Source: Ursus arctos (lineage: Eukaryota > Chordata > Mammalia > Carnivora > Ursidae). From it: 64,000 nucleotides of DNA. The first letter of the stretch is position 1; every line of letters begins with the position of its first letter. The translations under genes were made by a program, and so were the position numbers. Shown in pieces: positions 12,421 to 24,060 of this stretch. The notes beneath the pieces were generated by a model. The model was not told the DNA's origin, did no database searches, and was given only the letters and a program-made list of their open reading frames with translations. The DNA is taken from positions 78,733,333 through 78,797,332 of the forward strand of contig NW_026622764.1 of NCBI RefSeq assembly GCF_023065955.2, read 5' to 3'.

Positions 12421-12654
12421 CTAATGAGGGCCTCCTCTAACCTCCAATTCTTCCCTCACAGCTCCCCCATGAAGAATTAAGCAACGTGTAGCACAGTCCT
12501 GAGGCTCCCCCTACCTGATTCTACATCCTCTTTATTAGGCCTTTCACAAATGTTCCCCAAAAATGCCAACTTCCCTAATTTCATCTCAGTGTCCATTACC
12601 TTTTACATAACAAAAGAGAAATTAAAACATATGGACAAACTGGAGTGGGGGCAT

Positions 12655-12740
12655 GATATGAACTGAATATTTGTGTCCCCTCCAAAATTTATGTGTTGAA
12701 ATTCTAATCCACAAATGTGACAGTATTTGAAGATACTCAA
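12655..12740 (+). mobile_element. MaLR LTR fragment (MLT1/MST-like)
   Basis: TGAACTGAATATTTGTGTCC ... CCAAAATTTATGTGTTGAAA resembles the 5' end of MaLR LTRs. Short and diverged. Confidence 0.55.
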
Positions 12741-12872
12741 CTGTGGTAATCATTTCACAGTGTATACATACATTAAATCATTGCATACACCTTTCAAAAA
12801 AACCACATTGTACAACCTAAATATATATAATTTTTACTTGTCAATCATATCTCAATAAAGCTCAGTTTAAAA
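12741..12872 (+). mobile_element. LINE-1 3' end fragment
   Basis: GGTAATCATTTCACAGTGTA ... CAATCATATCTCAATAAAGC plus poly-A, a classic old L1 3' terminus. Confidence 0.75.
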
Positions 12873-15402
12873 AAAAAAAAGCTAATCAGCATGCTATCTG
12901 CCTCACAGGGAAGACATCAACTGGGCCACCTACAATTTTTAATACACTGTGTATTACATTCAATGAAAAAACATTAGGCATGCCAAGAGACAGAACTGCA
13001 CAGTTGAAAAACAAAAGAAAAAGACAAACTGACAACAGAAACAAACCCACAGGTGATTCACAGATAGCAGTCAACCAAGCATGCTGGAGAAAAAAGAAAA
13101 TGGGAGTACATGAAAAGATTCAATAAATGGGTTTTATAGCAAATTACAGAAGAATTAGCAGGGTTAGAGAAATGGAAGCAGATCAGTATAAAATATCCAC
13201 ATTAAAACTCACAGAAGAAAATGTAGAATACAAAAAAGGATTCAGGAGATGTGAGACAGAGTAAAATGGTCTAATACTATTTATAAATGGAGTCCCAGGA
13301 GAGGAGAAAGGAGCAGAAAAAAAGTATTTGAAAAGTCACTGTTATTGCTTGGGGGGGGGCGGGGAATCAACCTACTGAGGCTGTTTTCAGCGTTACTGAA
13401 ACAGACACACTCAGTATTGTCTAAGCTGCTTTAGTTCTGGAAAGGCAGAGCTGAGGAGTTACAAAAGAGACACTGTGGCCCACAAAGCCTGAAATATGTA
13501 CTACACCTGGACCTTCATATAAGGTTGAACCCTGCTTTTGACCAACCAAACAACTGGAATAAAATTAGACACCCTGCATAGAACAGGAGTATGACAGGCG
13601 TTGCTTTATTAAAAAGACTATCAGGTAAAACTAATGCCATCGGGTTTTGCCTATTTCCCTTGCTCTAGATCCACTCAGGAGTCTCAGGAAGCTACTTGGC
13701 ATTCTGTTTAAACTAGTGTTTGATAATTTAGAGACAATAGGTCTTATTACTAAATTCTGTCACTCCTCTTCTTGTCTATTCAGTCCTGCTGGAGCTCTTA
13801 ATTCTCCCCAAATCTCATTCTGACATCTCCGTTTCTTAACTGGTCTCCTATTGCCCCCTTTCCTTATTCTGCATCCCATTTAGCAGTGTTTTACCTGATT
13901 TAACCTGAATTTTGTTCAAATGCCATTGCTTTTTCATTTAAGTTTCAGTGGTTCTTTATTTCCCCCGTGTCTTGTCCCCTCTTATATTCTGACTCTTTCT
14001 TTTAGATCTTCAATTATTCTAAACTTGTGTGATGCGATATCTATTCCTGCAATCTTTCCTGACTGGTAATGCTTACTTGATGAAGAAGTCACATGTTTTA
14101 TAATAATTTTGCATTGTTAACAGGCAGAATTTTGTGGGAAACCCACACAACCTGAAATGAGAACATGTGCCTCCACAGCAGTTCTGTTTTTGCTGCTGTC
14201 TTCTGCTGGGGGTAATGCAAGCTGCAGACTACCTTTTATGTTAGTTTCTCAATTATGGACCCCCCTGCTCCCCACCCCCCCAGCACAAGTAATACAAAGT
14301 AGAGCCTCCAACATCCCTGACTGGTTACAAAGTCTTAGGAAAGAGTTCCCCTTCCTAGAGCCCAAGCAGAGACAAAATTCCCTTGTGGAACCAGTAAATG
14401 GATTTTTTTAGTCTACCTCTTCCCTGGGAGTATCACACTCTGGAGGAACCAGATTGATGACAGGTCCCACCTCCAAGCCCCAGACCCATAAGGCCCTAAG
14501 GCTTCACTTTCTCTCCCCATGTGGGTTATTAAAACCCACAAAAAGCAAATGTCCCTAGAACAGGGACATCATCATCATCTCAATGGCCAAATGCACTGGT
14601 TTTTAAATCACTTTCATATTCAGCAGATACTTTGCTTACTACCACCGCAAATTCAATTATACATTTTTCAAATGTTTTGTTCCATTTTTGAGACTTTCTT
14701 TAGCAACAGGATTTTAAGATGATCTGTTCCACCACATTATCCAAACCCACAATAAAACTGTAACATTACAAATAATTACTCCTTGTTGGATGTCACCAAT
14801 TAGGATGACCATTTGCTATTTTCAAACAACCAGCTCCTTCCGATTCCCCCAAATTCTGCTTTATCGCCTCCCACACAGCCCATGTTCGACTAGCTGATTC
14901 CAATAAGGAGGAAATGTGGCTCGGGTCTAAATTAATTAGTAGAATCCCCTTCCTGGCCCTGGGATGGAAGCTGAGTGAAATCAGAACACACCCCAGGACT
15001 GGTCTGATTAGAGAACAAGAAGCCCTTGGGGGGTTTCCTGTAGAGCAGAGATAAAGAGGCTCATAGTCAGGGTACTGCTGGGCGGGGGGGGCGCCTGAAC
15101 ACCACAGACAGACCACAATGGGGAGAAGTGTAACCTGTGACCAATACTGAGGCAATCCTGAGGAAGTGAAGCTGAGCCCAGGAGGTAGAAACTAGAATCT
15201 AGTCCAACTGTTAAAGCCACCAGATCAAGCTTTGGCCAAAGCCAGTCCTAGCTCTTGATTTTTCAGTTCCATGACCCAAAACATTTTCTTCCTTGTATAA
15301 ATCACTTTGAGCTAGGTCTGTCAACTGAAAGCAATCTGAAGATACATGGAAATTTACCAAGTGTTTAAAGTTCAATAATGAAACAGAAATTTAGTTGCTT
15401 AC
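12873..15402. other. FAM168B intron 2 proximal part, no other gene
   Basis: No exon apart from the one starting at 15403. A G-run near 13353 and pyrimidine-rich stretches around 13.8-14.5 kb; nothing confidently assigned. Confidence 0.5.
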
Positions 15403-15472
15403 CTGGATAACCAATTCCTTTGGCATTTGCATAGGGAACCCCAGAAGAACCAGGGCTATAAACAGGATTCAT
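15403..15472 (-). CDS. FAM168B: FAM168B coding exon with the initiator ATG (residues 1-23)
   Basis: Read on the minus strand, an acceptor (...TTTTTTTAG) at 15485-15484 is followed by an 11-nt 5' UTR tail (15483-15473), the ATG at 15472-15470 and 23 codons beginning MNPVYSPGSSGVPYANAKG. The exon ends CCA G at 15403 before donor GTAAGC (phase 1). The peptide is the highly conserved N-terminus of FAM168B; the Pro/Tyr/Ser/Gly-rich composition is typical of the family. No signal peptide is visible. The phase-1 junction fits the next exon exactly, giving an alanine codon across the splice. The start is chosen because it matches the known family N-terminus and the first coding exon carries only a short leader. 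Confidence 0.93.
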
Positions 15473-16309
15473 GATTTCAAGAACTAAAAAAGGAAAAATA
15501 AGTGATTTAGCCAAGCACTTTTATTCTCCGGTTTTTCTCTAATGTCACTCGTAAAAGAGAAGGCAGCAAGAGTCCCTTCTCTAGTTGATTAAAAACAAGG
15601 CATTTCGTGCAGCTGCCAACCAACACAGGAGAGAAAAGCAAGGCCACAAGGCCTGCTGAAAGCCCACCTAAACACTGTACGCTTCCCTTTACGTCTTCAG
15701 TCCATCAGAAACTAAGGGAAAAAGTGTTCTCTATGTCCCTGTTTAAAACAGTTCTTACAATCTAAATGTCCTTATAACAAAGAATAGTTAAGGAAACCAG
15801 ATCCAGAATATGAAATATTATACAGCTACTTTTTAAACTGTTTGAAAACACAACTGATATGTTATGTGACAAAAGGAAAAGAACAATGCTGCATTATGCA
15901 GTATGATCTCAAATCTGTACCTACATATAGAACAGGCATGTGCACTTCCAGCACAAACAGAAAAGGTCTGGGAGAATATAAAAATATGAACAGAGATATC
16001 TCTAGATGGGGTAGGTTTAGTGGTTTTTTTCCACTTTTCTCTATTTTTTAAATAATTTTTGTTAAATATGTATATATTTTCTTTAAGAGACAAAGCAGCT
16101 ATAGCCCAGCAACTCTATTAACCCATCCAATGTTCTTCCATCTTTTTCTCCCTAAAAAGTTCAAGAGCTTGCACAGCCACAACCATGATTTTACCCCTTA
16201 CCCAACAGAAATACATGATTCCCATCAGTATCTCCAGCAAGCTCCTCTGAATTCTATCACCCAATGTATTCTGAAAGTGTGAGTTTAATTAAGACCACTC
16301 TGTCTTCCT

Positions 16310-16527
16310 GGGGCGCCTGGGTGGCTCAGTCGTTAAGCGTCTGCCTTCAGCTCAGGGCGTGATCACGGCGTTCTGGGATCGAGCCCCGCATCAGGCTCCT
16401 CCGCTGGGAGCCTGCTTCTTCCTCTCCCACTCCCCCTGCTTGTGTTCCTCTCTCGCTGGCTGTCTCTCTCTCTCTCTCTCTCTCTCTGTCAAATAAATAA
16501 ATAAATAAAATCTTTAAAAAAAAAAAA
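16310..16527 (+). mobile_element. Young carnivore SINE with (CT)n tail region
   Basis: Diverged TSD AAGACCACTCTGT / AAGACTACTCTGT. CT microsatellite at about 16462-16487. Confidence 0.95.
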
Positions 16528-16728
16528 AGACTACTCTGTTATTCCTCACCTAGTAAGTCACTCATTGATTTATGGGGTAGTAAGGATTAAGGGGATGTTA
16601 AATTTAAAAACAAAAACAGTACAGGGTAGTGGGATAGCAGGCAACAGGTAATTTGGGAACTCTGTACCTTCTGCTCGATTTTGCTGTGAACCTAAAACTG
16701 CTCTAAAAAAGTCTACTTAAAAATAAAA

Positions 16729-16842
16729 AGGGGCACCTGGGTGGCTCATGTCTTGATCTCACAGTCGTGAGTTTGAGCTCCATGTTGGGCTCCAGGCACA
16801 GCTTGGAACCTACTTTAAAAATAAATTAAAATTAAATAAAAT
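16729..16842 (+). mobile_element. Internally deleted carnivore SINE
   Basis: GGGGCACCTGGGTGGCTCAT runs directly into CTTGATCTCACAGTCGTGAG; the A-rich tail is followed by ATATAT. Confidence 0.85.
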
Positions 16843-16889
16843 GTACATATATATATACTTATTTAGTGTCTGCCTCCCCTACCACACCC

Positions 16890-17005
16890 CAAACTAGAAA
16901 GTAGCCTGGGGCAGACAGGGAACAGGGACTTGGTCCTATTTACTGCAGTAAATAGCAGCACCAACAACAGTATCTGGCACAAAACAGGTGCGTGTACGGG
17001 CTGAC
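16890..17005 (+). mobile_element. L2-like LINE remnant
   Basis: Pattern CAGGGAACAGGGACTTGGTC ... AACAGTATCTGGCACAAAAC resembles the L2 3' end. Confidence 0.45.
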
Positions 17006-17329
17006 TTTGTAAAAACACACGCACCTTCGAACACTGTAGGTATCAAATTCCATTACAAAAACATATTGCAAAAATTAACCACTTCAAAGTCTCAGCTTCC
17101 CTGACTCATTTAAAATATTCACAATCAAGCAGCTGAGTACACATAAAAAAAAATACCCTATACCCAGTCACATCCCTAGCCTTTAATAACAAGTTCCAGT
17201 CTAAATTAGGAATAAATCGGGAACATCAGTGATTGGGACATTCTTACTTATATAATTAACTTTATTTTAAAAACTTCTAAGCCAAACTTACTATGGCATC
17301 CACAATTACAGCTAAGAGATTAGTCTAGA

Positions 17330-17640
17330 TCAGTGCTGACCAACAGTACTCTCTGTGACAATGAAGATGCTATCTGTGCCTTCCAATATGGCAGCCATTA
17401 GCTAAAAGCAACTACTGAGCACCCAAAAATGTGACTAGTGCAGGATCTGGTTTTTAAATTTTATCTGATCTCAACTTAAATTTATTTTTTAAAATCTATT
17501 TATTTAAGTAATCTCTACATCCAACGTGGAGCTTGAACTCATGACCTCTATATCAAGAGTCGCACGCTCCTCCAACTGAGCCTCAACTTAAATTTAAATA
17601 GTCATATGTGCCCAGGGACTACCACATGGACAACACATGT
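17330..17640 (+). mobile_element. DNA-transposon-like element, copy 1, split by a SINE
   Basis: AGTGCTGACCAACAGTACTC ... ACTACCACATGGACAACACA has the layout of a short non-autonomous hAT-type element recalled from mammalian introns. Copy 2 lies 0.5 kb on. Confidence 0.5.
17485..17581 (-). mobile_element. Truncated short carnivore SINE
   Basis: Exact 15-bp TSD CTCAACTTAAATTTA (17470-17484 and 17582-17596). The SINE head is missing. Confidence 0.9.
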
Positions 17641-17742
17641 CTACAATAGAGATGAGAGAGAACAAGGATAGGAAGGCACAGAAAGTAAGCAGGAGAATCG
17701 ATTACATATCCTACACCACACAGTTTAAGAATAAACAAACTG

Positions 17743-17859
17743 GGGGTACCTGGGTGGCTCAGTTGGTTAAGCATCTGACTCTTGATCTCAGGGTCTTGAG
17801 TTCAAGCCCTGCACTGGGCTCCACGCCCAGCATGGAGCCTACTTAAAAAAAAAAAAAAA
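17743..17859 (+). mobile_element. Short carnivore SINE
   Basis: GGGGGTACCTGGGTGGCTCA to GCATGGAGCCTACTTAAAAA. Confidence 0.93.
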
Positions 17860-18147
17860 GGAAGAACAACCATCTGGCATTGCCAATCCCTATTATCCTG
17901 TACTTTTAACCCATTTTTGGTGGCTCTCCAACAGAAGAATTGTGGAAGCCCTCATAAATCCATCTATCTCTGAGCTTCAACTATGATCTGTTGAGAAAGT
18001 ATATAATTTCCAAAATTCTGTTTCTCCATTCTGTGCCAGAACGTAATTTTCTCAATTAAATCCAAGATAAGCAAAGCACCATGCAAAGGCCACAGAGAAA
18101 ACAAAAAGAGCAAGTCACAAGCTTCTAAGTTTACAATCTAGAAAAGT

Positions 18148-18545
18148 TCTGTCCAATAGAACCTTCTGTGAAGATGCAAATGTATGGCAACTATCCATGT
18201 AAAGTAGCCACTAATGGCTGGCTAGTGAACACCTGAAGTGTGGCCAGCACAATGAAGGAACTGCATTTTATTTTTTTTAAGATTTTATTTATTTATTTAT
18301 TTGACAGAGAGAGAGAGACAGCCAGCGAGAGAGGGAACACAAGCAGGGGGAGTGGGAGAGGAAGAAGCAGGCTCATAGCGGAGGAGCCTGACGCGGGGCT
18401 CGATCCCAGAACGCCGTGATCACGCCCTGAGCTGAAGGCAGACGCTTAACGACTGAGCCACCCAGATGCCCCAAGGAACTGCATTTTAGTTTAACTTAAA
18501 CAGTCACATGTAGGTGATGGCTATTGTATTGGAGAACTCAGGCCT
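18148..18545 (+). mobile_element. DNA-transposon-like element, copy 2, split by a SINE
   Basis: TTCTGTCCAATAGAACCTTC ... GTAGCCACTAATGGCTGGCT ... ATGGCTATTGTATTGGAGAA, with terminal regions loosely inverted. Same family and orientation as 17330-17640. Confidence 0.6.
18271..18472 (-). mobile_element. Young carnivore SINE, exact 16-bp TSD
   Basis: AAGGAACTGCATTTTA at 18255-18270 and 18473-18488, inside the DNA-transposon-like copy 2. Confidence 0.97.
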
Positions 18546-18914
18546 ATAAGGTAAAAGACATGAATAATGGTGATACAGGGCAAAGAGTATTAATAGACAC
18601 ATTAAATACCATAAAGGAATGAAGTGTTCTGAGGGTTGAGTGGAGAGAGCAATAATTCAACAGGTGAGGCGAGGAAGAGTCAGGACAAACGTGATTACAG
18701 AGGTAGTATTTCCAATAAGCTCTGAACAAGTACAATCCCAAAAAGCCATAGAAGTGAGAAAATGCAAGATGTACTTTAGGAATATTGGGCAATTGGGCTT
18801 GTAGGGAATCAACAAAGATGATCATGGAAACACAGTTTAGTTTCACAGAACCATCATGTGGAGACCCTTAAATGTGGGGCTGAGTATATGTCATCTGATA
18901 GGCAATGAAACTCA

Positions 18915-19160
18915 TGAATAGCACAGCAAATTAACACAAGAGTTACCATATGACCTGGTAATTCCACTCCTTGGTAAATACCTAAGAGAAATGAAAACAT
19001 ACATCTACACAAAAATCTGTACACAAATGTTTATTATTTGTAACAGCCAAAAACCATAAACAACTCAAATGAAGCACTGAACACCACAAGGCTCTCCTGC
19101 CATAAGGATCTCAGTATAAACCAATAACACGATTCTACTATACGCTTGCCACTAAAAAGC
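18915..19160 (+). mobile_element. Old LINE-1 fragment
   Basis: GAGTTACCATATGACCTGGT ... CAAATGTTTATTATTTGTAA is L1 ORF2 C-terminal-like. Confidence 0.7.
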
Positions 19161-19177
19161 GTATAGAATTCCATTAG

Positions 19178-19382
19178 CGGGGCACCTGGGTGGCTCAGTC
19201 GTTAAGCGCCTGCCTTTGGCTCAGGGCGTGATCCCAGAGTCCTGGGATGGGGCCCCACATCAGGCTCCTCCATTGGGAGCCTGCTTCTTCCTCTCCCACT
19301 CCCCCCGCCTGTGTTCCCTCTCTTGCTGTCTGGCTCTCTGTCAAATAAATAAATAAAATCTTAAAAAAAAAAAAAAAAAAAC
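19178..19382 (+). mobile_element. Young carnivore SINE
   Basis: TSD GAATTCCATTAG / GAATTGCATTAG. Full head, CT region, AAATAAATAAATAAAATCTT and poly-A. Confidence 0.95.
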
Positions 19383-19689
19383 GAATTGCATTAGAATTCT
19401 CAATACCGTAAGTTCCAAACTACCCAGAAGTTGTATCTCCTAAAAGCATTTTTACCTCCCCAGAGGATAACATTTCTAAAGAGACTGAAAAATCTTAATG
19501 CATTAAAAATATTAGGCGAGAAAATATAACAAGATTGATGAAAGAAAATGTTGCAGTTTCCTCTCCTATCCAATAAAAGGGCTTGCCTGAGTAATATAAA
19601 GACAAAGTCGGTGAACTAACGTCAAAAAAAAACAAAACAAAACAAAACAAAAGACCAACTTCTCAGGTTACTTGTTCAAATAATGAGAT

Positions 19690-19770
19690 TCCCCCAAGAT
19701 TCTGAGCCTTGAGGATAGGGAAAATACTTTGTTCAGCTTTGTCTTCCTGCATCTCACCAGTGCTTGGCAC
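19690..19770 (+). mobile_element. L2-like LINE remnant
   Basis: GAGCCTTGAGGATAGGGAAA ... CACCAGTGCTTGGCACACAG is typical of an L2 3' end. Confidence 0.45.
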
Positions 19771-19873
19771 ACAGGTAGCTTATATGTATCTTTTGAATGT
19801 TTTTGAAGAACTTCTGAATGTTTTTGTTATGATAGGAAATACAACTTTTCACAGCAATAAATATGAAGTTGAG

Positions 19874-20063
19874 GGGAGCCTAATTGGCTCAGTCAGAGCA
19901 TGTGACTCTTTATATCAGGGTAGTTTAGTTCAAGCCCCATACTGGGTGTAGAGCTTACTAAAAATGTGTATATATATGTGTATATATGTGTATATGTGTA
20001 TATATGTGTATATGTGTATATATGTGTATATATATGTATATATGTGTATATATATGCATATAT
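19874..20063 (+). mobile_element. Short SINE whose A-tail became a TA/TG microsatellite
   Basis: Exact TSD ATATGAAGTTGAG (19861-19873 and 20064-20076). About 100 bp of TGTATATA repeats (from about 19965) replaces the A-tail. Confidence 0.95.
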
Positions 20064-20076
20064 ATATGAAGTTGAG

Positions 20077-21628
20077 ATATTTATTTAAACTGTAACTCAG
20101 AACAGTTGAAACATATCTGTTTATTGATTAGTGACTATGAAAGCTGAACCCACCAGCCAATCTTAACATTAGAAAGCAAACTATTTAACATTATGTGCAT
20201 GCTCATATAACAGAATTACTCTGCATGACCTAACATGTACTACTACAAGAACATTACAACCTGAATCTAATGAATCTTATACATCCAACTTCTAGTTTGC
20301 AGAAAAAGAAGTTGGAGGAATAGAATACACACCATGAAGCAAACAGACAAACCCAAAAGATGGGGCATCTTAGAGGACAAATAACCCAGTTTCTTCAGTT
20401 AGTCAATGGTCTGAAAACTGGTGGGGATTCGGGGGGTGGGGAGCAGGGAGGGCAGTTCTAGATTAAAATAGATTTAGACATAAAAACCATTAGGTAGTTT
20501 TGTTTGGATTTTGGTTTAGATTGAAAAAAACTGTAAAAAGATATTTTAAGGATTTAGGGACACAACTGAATATGGGCTAAGTATCAAATGGCATTAAACA
20601 ACTGTTAATTTTGCTAGGTGTGGTGACAGCATTTTGGTTATGTAAAGACACCATTTTTCAGAAGTACATGCTAAGCTAAAAAATGACATGATGTCTCTAA
20701 CTTTAAGTATTCTTACAAAAAAGGGAAATTACAGTGTAAGGCCAATAACTGATATGCTGAGATACTGGGTTATGGCTATATATTCTATTATTATACTTTT
20801 TAAGTTTGCATAACAAAATATAAGGAAAAAACACATCATCATCATTCTGCCTGGGATCCTAGTGCCACTGACCACCCAGAAACCACCAATTTCCCAGTCT
20901 GATTTACTGTGGGCCAAGGATCCCAATTCCAATACTAGATCCAGAGAGTACCACTTTTTTTCTTCCCCCATCTGGAATGACTCAACTGTCAGAATACCTA
21001 TGGATGGTTTGACACCTGCACCAGGAAAGACAAATCTCAGAATTACCTCTAAAAAAGATGACAACAAAAATTTCTGAATTTGAAAATCCAGTAATAATCA
21101 GAAATAAAATACATTTAAGACCCATCACTGTATTATTTTCTCCAGTTTCAAAAGATACCATGATCTAAAGAAAGTTCCCACACGTAAATATAAAACTTTG
21201 AAGGCCTTTTATATTAGTATTTCATATCAACAAAACTAATTTCAAGAAGCTTAAATTTTACTTCTCTCAAAGACATCAATATACAAGATAAAATACCCTT
21301 TAGTACAACCAACACTGGTAATTCTCAGCAACGTCTGATATTATCAAGAAAAGCATGTAAGAGGAGAAAGTTCTTCTCAACTCCCTCAAACTCTACCTTC
21401 ACTACTGAGGTTGCAATCTATTGGGAGAAATTCATGTATTTCTCACAGGACTGAAGAGACTTCAAAGACATAGATGTAAAGTGGAACACAGACATGAGAA
21501 AAGTAACTATTACTCTATTACACTGGTGTACTACTATTTTAAGTGTTTCAACTGATCTTGGAAAAGAAGGTGTTTAAGTGAGACAAATCTGGCAGACAAC
21601 AATTTCCCTTTAAACTACGTAATTTATA
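20077..21628. other. FAM168B intron 1, no gene recognised
   Basis: AT-rich. Two overlapping opposite-strand ORFs near 20729-21077 lack any recognisable domain. Confidence 0.5.
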
Positions 21629-21767
21629 GGGGTGCCGGGGTGGCTCAGTCTGTTAAGCCTCCAAATCTTGACTTCAGCTCAGGTCCTGATCTCAGGATCA
21701 TGGGTTCAAGACCCATGCTGGGCTCCACCCTGGCCATGGAGCCACCTCAAAAAAAAAATTTTTTTTT
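21629..21767 (+). mobile_element. Short carnivore SINE
   Basis: GGGGTGCCGGGGTGGCTCAG to GGCCATGGAGCCACCTCAAA. Confidence 0.9.
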
Positions 21768-22338
21768 AACTACATAGTCTACAAAAACTTCAAATATTTT
21801 CAAGTGCACTTAAGTTTCTTTTTTTTTTTTTTCAATTCTAATCCTCTACCTCTGTGACATTATACTAATTTTCCTGATGTTCAAAAATTCAAATGATTTT
21901 GGCATTATAATTCTAACCTTAAAATGAAAATGAGTTGAAAGGCACGTATAGAGCAGAATAATAACTAAATATCCTAACAAATATATCAGGGCCTGATAAA
22001 AGGGCAGAGGGCAGTAACAGCAACAGCAGCAGATGGTGCTTCCTCCTGAGATGCAGGCACTTGCCTCACACATACAAAGAGGGGATGCTGCTACCTGCTC
22101 AGCATTTCTAGACTGCTGCACAAGAACACCCGGCAGAACGCACAGGCAGCCAGCTGTCTCCAACTCAGAAGGCCTTCGGAGACTTCTACCAACCCTCAGC
22201 TTCCATTCACTCACAAACACAACTAAATATAAGTAACATGCAAACACCCCGACGAAAGCAAGCCAGATTTATAAAGCTGGGGGAAAAAATCTTCACAATG
22301 TGCACACACTAGCTTCGGCATTAGGAAAAAGAGCCTTA

Positions 22339-22530
22339 TGGGGCGCCTGGGTGGCTCAGTCGTTAAGCGTTTGCCTTTGGCTCAGGGCGTGATCCCAGGC
22401 TCCTAGGATGGAGCCCCGCATCACGCTCCCTGCTCCGCTGGGAGCCTGCTTATTCCTCTTCCACTCCCCCTGCTTGTGTTCCCTCTCTCGCTGGCTGTCT
22501 CTCTCTCTGTCAAATTAAAAAAAAAAAAAA
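22339..22530 (+). mobile_element. Young carnivore SINE
   Basis: GGGGCGCCTGGGTGGCTCAG. TSD GAGCCTTATG / AAGCCTTAAG. Confidence 0.95.
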
Positions 22531-23146
22531 GCCTTAAGTTGTCCAACTGGCTGTCAAAGCAAAAGTAGTCCACTACTTTACTTACCAAAGTTGCAAAATG
22601 TGTCCTTATTACTGTCCACAGCAAAAACTTCTCATCTAAACTTTTCCATGTAATAGTTGAGAAAATCTCAAATTACACAAGGATGACATGAGAATTTAAG
22701 GTTTGGGAACAAGACAAAATTTTTCATTTAAAAATTTTTCCTCCATGCCAAAAACACTCCAAAATATTTTTATGCATGACTTGAATGAAACATTAACTCA
22801 TACAATCCATTACACGCACACATACATATATTATGAAAGAAAAATACCCTGTTTGTGGACAGATTGCAAAGGTACACCTCTTTTTCAAAGTTAACCCAGA
22901 CTGGGCCACGAAACGTCCTTTCTGAAGAAATTAAAAGCCTTTCAAGCTAGAGGGTGAACACTAAGCTTCTGCCAGGCAAATGGAAAATTTTTCACTTTGT
23001 GAGTAGACAAACTGAATAGTTTACACATTCGAAATGATTACAACCACAAGAATCCTAAATCTAAGTTACAGAAAACAACACCCTGCCTCTTCCCCATTTT
23101 TTCGTACGTTTTCCTGACCCGATCTAAGACCAACCGCAATTAGGCC

Positions 23147-23194
23147 CAGAGAACATTCTTGTGCAGACTCCAGAGAACATTCTTGTGCAGACGC
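23147..23194 (+). repeat. 24-bp tandem duplication beside the FAM168B CpG island
   Basis: Two adjacent 24-bp units (23147-23170 and 23171-23194) beginning CAGAGAACATTCTTGTGCAG differ at one position near their end. It lies in FAM168B intron 1, about 390 bp downstream of the exon 1 donor in gene orientation. Confidence 0.9.
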
Positions 23195-23199
23195 CACCT

Positions 23200-24060
23200 C
23201 TCCCCGGCCACCTGGGCAGCAGCCCCCCCCTCCCGCTCCTGGCCGCCCACACCGCACCTGCCCGAGCGCGGGTCCGCGCCCAGCTCCGCCTCCCTCAGGC
23301 CCCCAGATGCCCGGTCTGCCCCACGGGAAAAAGCACAGCCGGGCTTCGTCCCGCGGGGACCGATAGGCCGTCCCCCCCGCCGCGCCGCCAAGCGACCCCG
23401 AGCCGCGAGCCCGACCTTGGCGCCGCCCCAGGCCGGCCGCACAAAGCGCCGCACTTCCGGCCGGGCAGCGCCTCCGCCCCAGCCCGCCACCCCGCCACCC
23501 CGGCCCACGCGCAGTCCCGGGCCCGAGAGGGCGCCGCGGCCCCTCCGCCCCGCCCCCGCCCGGGGGCGCCCGCCCGCACTCACCGCGCCGCGGCGGCGGC
23601 GGCCTGGGCCTCGGTGACCAGCGCACGCCGGCCCGGGGTGGGCTCGGCGGTGGGGCTCGGCGAGGGGCGAGCGCCGCGGAGGGCTGCTCCGATGCGGGAG
23701 CTGAGCCTCAAAGTCCCCCGTCGCCGCCGCCGCCTCCCCGGCCCGCGCTTCCAGTCGCTCCGCTCCGCCCGACCCGCCTCTCCGCAGCCCGCGCTACCCA
23801 CCGACGCTGCGCGGCCACCGAGTCTCCGACCTCACTTCCGCCTGGCGCGCGCCGCAGCGAGGGCGCGCTGGGCACGTGACTGGAGGGCTGCGTCCAGACT
23901 CGGGTGGTGGCGTGCGCGCTCCCGCTGGCGACTGAGAGGCGCCCGGATGGAGATTCTGCCGGTAGCTGCGCGGCGAGCGACCCAGGGTGGATCTGTCTAC
24001 CCTAGGGCGGCGCGTGCGGTGGGTGAGGGCGAGAAACCCGAGCGGCCAACGCCGGACATC
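23200..24060. promoter_or_regulatory. FAM168B: CpG island / FAM168B promoter
   Basis: A dense CpG block flanked by AT-rich repeat-filled sequence. It includes ETS-type CACTTCCGG (23452-23460) and CACTTCCG (23833-23840), an E-box CACGTGAC (23873-23880), and the FAM168B exon 1 donor. SINE and LINE insertions are absent from the island, as expected for a selected housekeeping promoter. Several overlapping long ORFs here (for example 23161-24081) reflect the scarcity of AT-rich stop codons, not coding. Motif calls are by eye. Confidence 0.85.
23584..23850 (-). other. FAM168B: FAM168B exon 1, non-coding (5' UTR), approximate upstream end
   Basis: On the minus strand a strong donor (CGCG|GTGAGTG) sits at 23584/23583 inside a very CpG-rich block, directly upstream of the gene's first coding exon. 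No FAM168B start codon lies here, in keeping with a non-coding first exon. ETS-like CACTTCCG at 23833-23840 and an E-box CACGTGAC at 23873-23880 suggest the start site is near 23.80-23.87 kb. The donor is seen in the sequence. The exon's upstream limit is inference; transcript data would fix it. Confidence 0.55.

Larger units (their letters stand above)
1..23850 (-). other. FAM168B: FAM168B gene, 5' half (partial, continues past left edge)
   Basis: Minus-strand gene inferred from a CpG-island first exon and two coding exons whose joined reading frame gives the start of the FAM168B / MANI (myelin-associated neurite-outgrowth inhibitor) protein. From established knowledge this is a small proline/tyrosine/alanine-rich membrane-associated neuronal protein of about 195 residues. 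The window covers about the first 51 residues. Intron 1 (15484-23583) is about 8.1 kb and intron 2 (8319-15402) about 7.1 kb. The next coding exon was not found between 1 and 8234, so it should lie to the left. Introns are packed with SINE and LINE-1 insertions on both strands. The transcription start is approximate. Confidence 0.85.
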
